From positions 1 through 39,037 of the forward strand of contig JAPLEO010000068.1 in the NCBI GenBank assembly GCA_026391125.1: 39,037 nt of DNA, in the 5' to 3' direction. The position numbers were made by a program, and so were the translations under genes. This document shows positions 32,977-39,037 of the stretch, in pieces (position 1 is the first letter of the stretch; each line of letters starts with the position of its first letter). The stretch is from Bacteroidota bacterium. GTDB lineage: Bacteria; Bacteroidota; Bacteroidia; Chitinophagales; Chitinophagaceae. The notes beneath the pieces were generated by a model that was not told the origin of the DNA, did not search any database, and saw only the letters and a list, made by a program, of their open reading frames with translations.

Positions 32977-34054
32977 CACGCTGTTCTTAAAATCATTTCG
33001 TGTTTTACTTTTTCCATTTGCAGTATTGTATGGGTTGGTCATATTTATTCGAAATCGATTATTTGACAATAATTACCTGAAATATGCCGAATTCAATTTT
33101 CCATTGATTTGTGTGGGCAATTTGGCGGTAGGAGGAACTGGTAAATCACCGATGGTTGAATATTTGATCAAACTATTAGAACCACAATTTAAAATTGCCA
33201 CTCTTAGCCGTGGCTACAAACGTAAAACAACGGGGTATGTATTAGCTAATGATAAAACAACAGCGCTAGAAATAGGAGATGAGCCAATGCAGTTTCATCT
33301 AAAATTTCCAAATGTGCCGATTGCTGTTGGGGAAGAACGACTAGTAGGGATTCCTCATTTATTACAAGACCATGCCGATCTGCAATCAATAATACTGGAT
33401 GATGCATTTCAACATCGTACAGTAAAGGCAGGAATGAATATCTTATTGACAGATTTTAGTAATCTCTATTCTCATGATTTCTTTTTGCCAACAGGAGATC
33501 TAAGAGATGAATGGTCATCCGCAAAAAGAGCGCAGATCATAGTGGTAACAAAATGTCCTGTTGACTTATCGGAAGAAAAAAAGCAAAAGGTTATTCGCAG
33601 TTTAAGTCCCAATGCCAGTCAAAAGGTATTTTTCACTTGCATCCAATATGGTACACCGTATCATATTTTCAACAATAGTGATGAATGGATCTTGACACAA
33701 AGAGATGAAGTATTATTGGTATGTGGCATTGCTAATCCAAAACCGCTGAAGGATTTTCTATTGCAAAATGTACATACCTATTACCAACAAGATTATTCAG
33801 ATCATCATATCTTTTCTATTGATGACCTGAATGAGATCAAAGAAAAATTTAATGAAATACACGCAAGGGATAAACTGATTTTAACTACGGAGAAGGACGC
33901 AGTTCGCTTCACAAAGTTTACGGAGGAATTAGAAGAGCTTCCTATGTATGTATTACCCATTCGGCATAGTTTCTTATTTGATGAAGGCAATTTATTCAAT
34001 GAATTGATAGCCGACTATATTAGAAATTTCCGATTTAATCCTACAATAAAATGA
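32966..34054 (+). CDS. lpxK: tetraacyldisaccharide 4'-kinase (lipid A)
   Basis: 362 residues. It phosphorylates the 4' position of the lipid A disaccharide at the inner membrane. One N-terminal membrane anchor (about 10-28) precedes the Walker A-type loop VGNLAVGGTGKSP (about 50-62). LSRGYKRKT, IGDEPMQF and the DDAFQHR motif (about 140-146, catalytic Asp region) are diagnostic. The enzyme shows that the organism makes lipid A, in keeping with a Gram-negative envelope. The stop overlaps the rnr start (ATGA). Confidence 0.96.
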   Translation: MNFNTLFLKSFRVLLFPFAVLYGLVIFIRNRLFDNNYLKYAEFNFPLICVGNLAVGGTGKSPMVEYLIKLLEPQFKIATLSRGYKRKTTGYVLANDKTTALEIGDEPMQFHLKFPNVPIAVGEERLVGIPHLLQDHADLQSIILDDAFQHRTVKAGMNILLTDFSNLYSHDFFLPTGDLRDEWSSAKRAQIIVVTKCPVDLSEEKKQKVIRSLSPNASQKVFFTCIQYGTPYHIFNNSDEWILTQRDEVLLVCGIANPKPLKDFLLQNVHTYYQQDYSDHHIFSIDDLNEIKEKFNEIHARDKLILTTEKDAVRFTKFTEELEELPMYVLPIRHSFLFDEGNLFNELIADYIRNFRFNPTIK

Positions 34055-36084
34055 GCAAACAAAAACAAAAGAATAAAATAAAACAAAAACAGAAAGTATC
34101 TCACAAATCAGCCGAATTACTATCTCAAAAAGGGCGTTTAGAAATTACTCGTTCTGGAATGGGATTTGTAATTGTTGATGGAGATAAGAACGACATCATG
34201 GTGAAACCGGGTGATTTTGACACGGCATTGAATGGTGATATCGTAAGAGTGAAATTGGTCAAAGAGAATATGCGTACTGGTAAAAAGGAAGGTCGCATTA
34301 CAGAAGTAATTACAAGAAAGCAAACGGAATTTATAGGTCATTTGCAACTATCCACGAATCATGCATTTTTTGTGCCTGATACTGATAAGCCAATGCCTGA
34401 TCTGTTTATCCCATTGATCGATACTAATGGAGCTAAAAATAAAGATCGAGTGGTGGCTCGTTTGGTAAAATGGGATAAGACCGACAAAAAACCTGTAGGA
34501 GAAATTATCAAAGTACTTCTTCCTGAAGATGATAATGATGCAGCAATGCAAGAGTTATTAGCTCAGGCAGGATTCCCGTTATCATTTCCATTAGATGTAC
34601 AAGAAACAGCAGAACGTATTCCTGATATCTTAGATAAGGCGGAAATTGCGAAACGACGTGATTGTAGGGATATTCTGACCTTTACAATTGACCCAGCAGA
34701 TGCCAAAGATTTTGATGATGCTATTTCGATCCGAGAATTATCTAAAGGGGTTTATGAGATAGGTGTGCACATTGCTGATGTGAGTTACTATGTGCAGCCT
34801 GAATCTGATCTAGATGTGGAAGCATATAAGCGTGCTACTTCTGTGTACCTGCCAGACCGAGTAAATCCGATGCTTCCTGAAAAAATTTCTAATGAATTAT
34901 GTTCCTTAAGGCCGCATGAAGATAAATTCACTTTCTCTGCTATTTTTCAAATGACAACTAAGGGAGAGGTTAAACAATATTGGTTGGGTAAAACAGTGAT
35001 CCATTCTGATCACAGATATGCCTATGAAGACGTACAACAGATCATTGAAACAAAAGAAGGAATTCATAAGGATGAAATTCTGTTGTTGAACGACATCTCT
35101 CAAAGGATGCGTAAAAAGCGATTTGAAAAAGGCGCCATCAATTTTTCTTCCCAAGAAGTTAGGTTCAAACTAGATGAGAAAGGAAGGCCAATTGGTATCG
35201 TTGTAAAAGAAAGCAAAGAATCGCATCAACTGATTGAGGAACTGATGTTATTAGCTAATAAAACTGTTGCGGAAAATGTTTCTAAACTGCACATAAATAA
35301 AAAGCCAATTCCATTCCCATATCGGGTACATGATCAGCCAGATAAAGACCGATTAGCACCATTTTTGGTCTTCGCAAAAAAATACGGACACACATTTGAT
35401 ATTACAAGTCCAGAAAAAATTTCTGCAAGCTTTAATCAAATGCAAGCAGACGCAAAGGGAAAACCAGAACAGCACGTTTTGGAGCAGTTGGGAATTCGTA
35501 CAATGGCAAAAGCCATTTATACAACTGAGAATATTGGACACTATGGACTAGCTTTTGAATTCTATTGTCATTTTACATCTCCCATCAGAAGGTACCCAGA
35601 TATTTTAGTTCATCGGGTGCTTGAGTCGATCTTACAGGGAAAGATTATTAATGATAAAAAGATGGAAGAGAAGTGTAAGCACAGTAGTGAAAGAGAAAGG
35701 GCTGCAATGGAATGTGAGCGTGCTGGTAACAAATACAAACAAGTTGAATTCTTAAAATCTCATATTGGTGAAACATTTGAAGCTGTGATCAGTGGTGTAT
35801 CTAGTTTTGGTTTCTGGGCAGAAACGGTATTGCACAAATGTGAGGGATTAGTAAGTATCATTGGGTTGTCTGATTATGACGATTTCCGTCATGTTGAAAC
35901 AGATTATAGCTTAGTTGGAAGAAGGTCGGGAAGAATATTCCGGATGGGAGATAAGGTTACCATTAAGGTGGTGGCTGCTAATCTTGAAAAACGACAGTTA
36001 GACTATGAACTGGTGTTGCATCCTGAAAAAGATCAAGAAGATGATCCGAAACCCAAAAAAATAAAAGCTGGTAAAAACAAGTAA
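34051..36084 (+). CDS. rnr: ribonuclease R
   Basis: 677 residues, processive 3'-5' exoribonuclease. A Lys/Gln-rich tail (1-20) is followed directly by the cold-shock domains (RSGMGFVIVDGDKNDIMV at about 34-51), the RNB catalytic domain with D214-PADAK-D220-F-D222-D223 (four metal-binding Asp), and a C-terminal S1 domain (FEAVISGVSSFGFWAE, about 575-655) with a basic tail. The N-terminal helix-turn-helix of E. coli RNase R is absent, which explains the shorter length. Translationally coupled to lpxK. Confidence 0.95.
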   Translation: MSKQKQKNKIKQKQKVSHKSAELLSQKGRLEITRSGMGFVIVDGDKNDIMVKPGDFDTALNGDIVRVKLVKENMRTGKKEGRITEVITRKQTEFIGHLQLSTNHAFFVPDTDKPMPDLFIPLIDTNGAKNKDRVVARLVKWDKTDKKPVGEIIKVLLPEDDNDAAMQELLAQAGFPLSFPLDVQETAERIPDILDKAEIAKRRDCRDILTFTIDPADAKDFDDAISIRELSKGVYEIGVHIADVSYYVQPESDLDVEAYKRATSVYLPDRVNPMLPEKISNELCSLRPHEDKFTFSAIFQMTTKGEVKQYWLGKTVIHSDHRYAYEDVQQIIETKEGIHKDEILLLNDISQRMRKKRFEKGAINFSSQEVRFKLDEKGRPIGIVVKESKESHQLIEELMLLANKTVAENVSKLHINKKPIPFPYRVHDQPDKDRLAPFLVFAKKYGHTFDITSPEKISASFNQMQADAKGKPEQHVLEQLGIRTMAKAIYTTENIGHYGLAFEFYCHFTSPIRRYPDILVHRVLESILQGKIINDKKMEEKCKHSSERERAAMECERAGNKYKQVEFLKSHIGETFEAVISGVSSFGFWAETVLHKCEGLVSIIGLSDYDDFRHVETDYSLVGRRSGRIFRMGDKVTIKVVAANLEKRQLDYELVLHPEKDQEDDPKPKKIKAGKNK

Positions 36085-36086
36085 GT

Positions 36087-37865
36087 TTAAATAATTCCCA
36101 TTTTTTTCATCAGAAAAGAGGCGTTTCTATTTTTAGCGACGCCTCTTTGGATTTTATAACCAAAGAAAAGTTCATCGTTTTCAATGACGCTCTCAAAACA
36201 ATAATTAGAAACCTTATCAGGGAATTCAGTTTCTAATTCACTCAATTTTAAATCGTGCGTTGCAAACAGGGTAATAGCATTCAAAGCAATCATTTCTTTC
36301 ACAAATTGTGCTGATCCAAAATATTTATCTTCTGAATTGGTGCCTCTCAAAATTTCATCAATCAGAACCAACGAGGAGGTGCTGATTTGTACCCCCTTTT
36401 TTATGGCACTTAATTTTTTGAGTTCGGCCATAAAGTAGGAAGTGCTTTCTTGTAAGGAATCACTGATTCTTATGGAGCTAAATATTTGCATGGGGCTAAA
36501 ACTAAATGACCCTGCGGCTACAGGTAAGCCAATTTGAGCCAGAATTAAATTAACGCCTACTGTTCTTAAAAAAGTGGTTTTCCCGCTCATATTAGATCCG
36601 GTAATGAGCAACAACTTATTATCTACACCAACTGTTATATCATTGTCAACGCTCTTATCTTTAGCAATCAACGGATGAGATAGACCAGCTGCAATGATTT
36701 GCATGGGGTTGTTTAAAACAACTGGGTATACATTGGTTGGATTGTTGAACGCATAAAATGCATAGCTATTCAACTTTTCAATTTCACCAACCAGTTTGAT
36801 CCAGTTTGGTAAGTTTTCTTGGTGCTTCATTTTCCATGACTCCAGTGCAAACATATTTTGAATGTCGTACAGGAATATGGGGTTCACAATGGTGATTAAA
36901 AACAAATTAAGCCGTTGATCAATCCTGCTTGAGATTTTAGAGAGATCATCTATTGCTGCATGCGCTTCTGCAGAGGTGTTTTGATAGGTTTTTAAAATGG
37001 AAGAATTACCTGTATCAATTTTTTCAAATTGATGTAATATATGTGCGTATTGTTTTAAAATCGTTTCTTTTTTACCCAGTAAATTAAAATCAGATTGAAA
37101 ATATTTGGCATAAACCGCTATTTGAAACCAACCTAAAATAAATACAATTGCTAATAAAGAATTGTTGCCCAAAACAAATACTAGTGTAATCAGTGTGAGA
37201 TTTAAAAGTGGTAGGGCGTATCTAACAAATTTGGCCCATTTACTTTGATGTAGAAAGTTTGGGGTATTTAACCAATTGAAAAGCGCGTCAAAAGAAACGT
37301 ATTCGGTTTTGTATAATAAGGCAGTTGCTACTACCGATTCTACAATTGGCATTTGCTTTGAATAAATTTGAATGGCTTCTTGTTGTTCTAAAATGGAATC
37401 TTTTTCTAAGAGGTTATTTTTAAATTGATCAGCTAAAGCATGATGACCATATTCCGTAACCGTTCTATTGATCTTTTGATAGAGCGACCCATTCCCAAAT
37501 AGATCAAGGTCTGACCAAAACCCAGTTCCATCATCAAAAATATTTCCTGCATCAAAAAGAAGGTTTGGACCATTCAATTGTGCTAATTCATTTTTAAATA
37601 AAGCATTTAACTGTAATTGATAATCGATTTTATTTTTGATGTTCACATACCAACTGATCATACCCAAAAAGCAGGCAAAGGAAACGATGAAAAAAAAGAG
37701 CCATCCAATCTGGAATTCATGGAATAAATGATAAATGGCATAACTCATGAGTAGAAAGAAAAAAAGTCTTGCGGCTGATCCTAAAGCCAATTGTTTTTTA
37801 AGCTTTTCAAGTTCTTTTTCTGAAGCATCTAATTTTTGAGTATAATATTTTTCAGGTTCTTGCAT
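36087..37865 (-). CDS. membrane-anchored MutS-like ATPase
   Basis: 592 residues from the ATG at 37865, 7 bases after the upstream stop; an in-frame ATG at 37907 would overlap the upstream gene by 35 bases. A charged helix (1-30) is followed by two membrane segments (about 33-48 and 53-74), a helical region, a second hydrophobic pair (about 213-255), a MutS core/clamp-like region and the ATPase domain: Walker A TGSNMSGKTTF with Lys429, Walker B SLVLIDEILRGTNSED, and the ATHDLKLSELE switch. There is no mismatch-recognition domain. The family is common in Bacteroidota but its function is unknown. The end is only 2 bases from the converging rnr gene. Confidence 0.85.
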   Translation of the reverse strand: MQEPEKYYTQKLDASEKELEKLKKQLALGSAARLFFFLLMSYAIYHLFHEFQIGWLFFFIVSFACFLGMISWYVNIKNKIDYQLQLNALFKNELAQLNGPNLLFDAGNIFDDGTGFWSDLDLFGNGSLYQKINRTVTEYGHHALADQFKNNLLEKDSILEQQEAIQIYSKQMPIVESVVATALLYKTEYVSFDALFNWLNTPNFLHQSKWAKFVRYALPLLNLTLITLVFVLGNNSLLAIVFILGWFQIAVYAKYFQSDFNLLGKKETILKQYAHILHQFEKIDTGNSSILKTYQNTSAEAHAAIDDLSKISSRIDQRLNLFLITIVNPIFLYDIQNMFALESWKMKHQENLPNWIKLVGEIEKLNSYAFYAFNNPTNVYPVVLNNPMQIIAAGLSHPLIAKDKSVDNDITVGVDNKLLLITGSNMSGKTTFLRTVGVNLILAQIGLPVAAGSFSFSPMQIFSSIRISDSLQESTSYFMAELKKLSAIKKGVQISTSSLVLIDEILRGTNSEDKYFGSAQFVKEMIALNAITLFATHDLKLSELETEFPDKVSNYCFESVIENDELFFGYKIQRGVAKNRNASFLMKKMGII

Positions 37866-37872
37866 GAGTCCT

Positions 37873-39037
37873 TTAATAATGTATTTCTGTAAATTCAATT
37901 GATTCATTAGCTAATTCAGCTAATACTGGTTCATAGATTGCAGCATTGATTGGAATATGCAATCCCTTTACATTTAATTTTCCTTCAAGGATCAAAACTG
38001 CTGCAATCCCTAGCGGTAAACCAACTGTTTTAGCCATTGCAGTTCTTTGTTCATCTGTACCGTTTGTAATCAAAGAACTTTCAACGCGATGGAGTTTATT
38101 ATCAATCAAATATTCTAACTCGTGTAACATCACAACCATATCTTTTTCTCCAGGTTTTAAAGCTAGTTTCTGCTCTAAAATATATTGAAGAATATCTGCA
38201 GTACTACCTTCCGACATAGGTAATATTGTTTGATGGTCTTCCAATCCAAGAAATTGAAGTTGTTTCAGTAGGATAGAAGCATCATCATGAATTAAAGCAT
38301 TTGCTTTGATTTGTTCTACCTCTTCCACTAAGTTGTTTCTATTGAAATGTTGATTGAAAAAGTCTGCAATTGACAAACCAATTGTTGGGTATTGAATAGT
38401 TTCATCCGTTAAATTCCAGTCCACTATTTTTCTCCATCCTGAAATAAATGAGGGATAACGTAAGGTTGTTCTGATAAAGGTTTGTATATCCTTTAATTGA
38501 TAGAGGTTGATATAAGAAATGGAATCCCGATTCGGATAATAGGAGAGAGCGCCTAACCCATGAAGCTGCACTTCTTCATTTGAATCAAAGATCTCAGAAT
38601 ATGGCTTCTCATATGTTTGATCATTCAATTTAAAAATGGCACCAGCTTTTCCTGCCAATACCACATTACGTGGATTCCAACTGATTTTATAATGCCAAGG
38701 ATTATCGTCGTTTTCTGGAGCAACCAAACCACCACAATGCGATTTAAATGAGATGATCTTTCCATTCTTTGCTTCGATTTCGTGAATGAGTTTCATAGCA
38801 CTCATGTGATCGATGCCTGGGTCTAATCCCATTTCACAAAGAAATAATAGTCCCTTTCTTTCAATCTCTGCAGATAACTCTTTGATCTTAGAGTCTGTAT
38901 AAGAGGCCGTCAATAAGTTTTTGCTAAATTCAAGACAATCAACTGCGATCAAATAGTGTAATAAAGGAGGCATCATAGAGATCACGATATCGGCTTCTTC
39001 CACTAACTTTTTTCTTTCCGATGCATTTTCAATATTA
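37873..39037 (-). CDS. saccharopine dehydrogenase family protein, 5' end outside window
   Basis: The frame is open to the window edge, so the N-terminus is missing; 388 residues are visible. A GTG at 39003 is not a credible start because coding sequence continues upstream. The visible part begins within the Rossmann domain (VEEADIVISMMPPLLHYLIA, then LLTASYTDSKI), followed by LFLCEMGLDPGIDHMSAMKLI, a segment diagnostic of saccharopine dehydrogenase (glutamate-forming, LYS9-like), and the C-terminal substrate domain ending with AAVLILEGKLNVKGLHIPI. It is likely part of lysine degradation via saccharopine, with the lysine-ketoglutarate reductase either a separate gene or upstream of this window. 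Confidence 0.9.
   Translation of the reverse strand, partial: NIENASERKKLVEEADIVISMMPPLLHYLIAVDCLEFSKNLLTASYTDSKIKELSAEIERKGLLFLCEMGLDPGIDHMSAMKLIHEIEAKNGKIISFKSHCGGLVAPENDDNPWHYKISWNPRNVVLAGKAGAIFKLNDQTYEKPYSEIFDSNEEVQLHGLGALSYYPNRDSISYINLYQLKDIQTFIRTTLRYPSFISGWRKIVDWNLTDETIQYPTIGLSIADFFNQHFNRNNLVEEVEQIKANALIHDDASILLKQLQFLGLEDHQTILPMSEGSTADILQYILEQKLALKPGEKDMVVMLHELEYLIDNKLHRVESSLITNGTDEQRTAMAKTVGLPLGIAAVLILEGKLNVKGLHIPINAAIYEPVLAELANESIEFTEIHY

Noticed and set aside
36084..36087. Terminator between the converging rnr and MutS-like genes
   Set aside because: The stops are 2 bases apart, and I see no convincing hairpin with a T run at the junction, so none is called.
1..39037. CRISPR arrays, insertion sequences, integrases, phage genes
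   Set aside because: No regularly spaced repeats, transposase or integrase motifs were seen on either strand; the only mobile-looking part is the tRNA/GIY-YIG region.

Overview
The window comes from a member of the Bacteroidota, most likely a Chitinophagaceae-type bacterium. The evidence is the AT-rich composition, several gene families largely confined to that phylum (DUF5777 barrel, DUF4249 lipoprotein, DUF3822, PUR/DUF3276 protein), a short primary sigma factor without region 1.1, and repeated TAnnTTTG promoter boxes of the Bacteroidota type. I see no phage, plasmid, CRISPR or canonical insertion sequence. Most of the window is core chromosome.

Layout. (1) 1-2998, plus strand: a tight run of envelope genes: two tandem c-type cytochrome lipoproteins (the first cut by the window edge), an OB-fold membrane-anchored protein, a YceI-like protein, a DUF5777 outer-membrane barrel and a Rieske lipoprotein. 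It looks like an undescribed extracytoplasmic electron-transfer module. (2) 3141-5249: a MutS2-type ATPase that lacks the Smr nuclease domain. (3) 5435-6070: tRNA-Ser(UGA), a cluster of nested palindromes and a small GIY-YIG nuclease gene with a hairpin directly before its start; this is the only part that looks mobile. (4) 6074-8478, minus strand: a secreted prolyl oligopeptidase and a small membrane protein. (5) 8590-19001, minus strand: a 10-kb complex I operon, nuoA-B-C-D-H-I-J-K-L-M-N plus a hypothetical gene, with no nuoE, nuoF or nuoG. (6) 19240-21667: an ABC exporter half with a non-canonical catalytic residue and a PUR-family nucleic-acid-binding protein. (7) 21718-24917, minus strand: GNAT acetyltransferase, glucose-6-phosphate isomerase and threonine aldolase. 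(8) 25172-29514, plus strand: primary sigma factor, DUF4249 lipoprotein, thioredoxin reductase, dihydroneopterin aldolase, a TPR protein and an acyl-CoA-binding protein. (9) 29520-30878, minus strand: a MATE transporter. (10) 30972-36084, plus strand: DUF3822, rsmD, 5-formyl-THF cyclo-ligase, lpxK and rnr, mostly overlapping. (11) 36087-39037, minus strand: a membrane-anchored MutS-like ATPase and a saccharopine dehydrogenase-family gene cut by the window edge.

How the genes work together. The nuo operon encodes the proton-pumping and quinone-reducing arms of complex I but not the NADH-oxidising arm, so the electron donor is open. The first cluster combines heme c, a [2Fe-2S] centre, a lipid/isoprenoid-binding fold and an outer-membrane barrel, which suggests electron transfer at or across the outer membrane. 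The rest is housekeeping: folate metabolism (folB, cyclo-ligase), lipid A (lpxK), RNA decay and rRNA modification (rnr, rsmD), thiol redox (trxB) and glycolysis (pgi).

The best candidates for something new are the cytochrome/YceI/DUF5777/Rieske cluster and the tRNA-adjacent palindrome plus GIY-YIG unit. Next come the Smr-less MutS2, the RsmD with GPPY in place of DPPY, and promoter boxes placed so close to start codons that leaderless mRNAs are likely.
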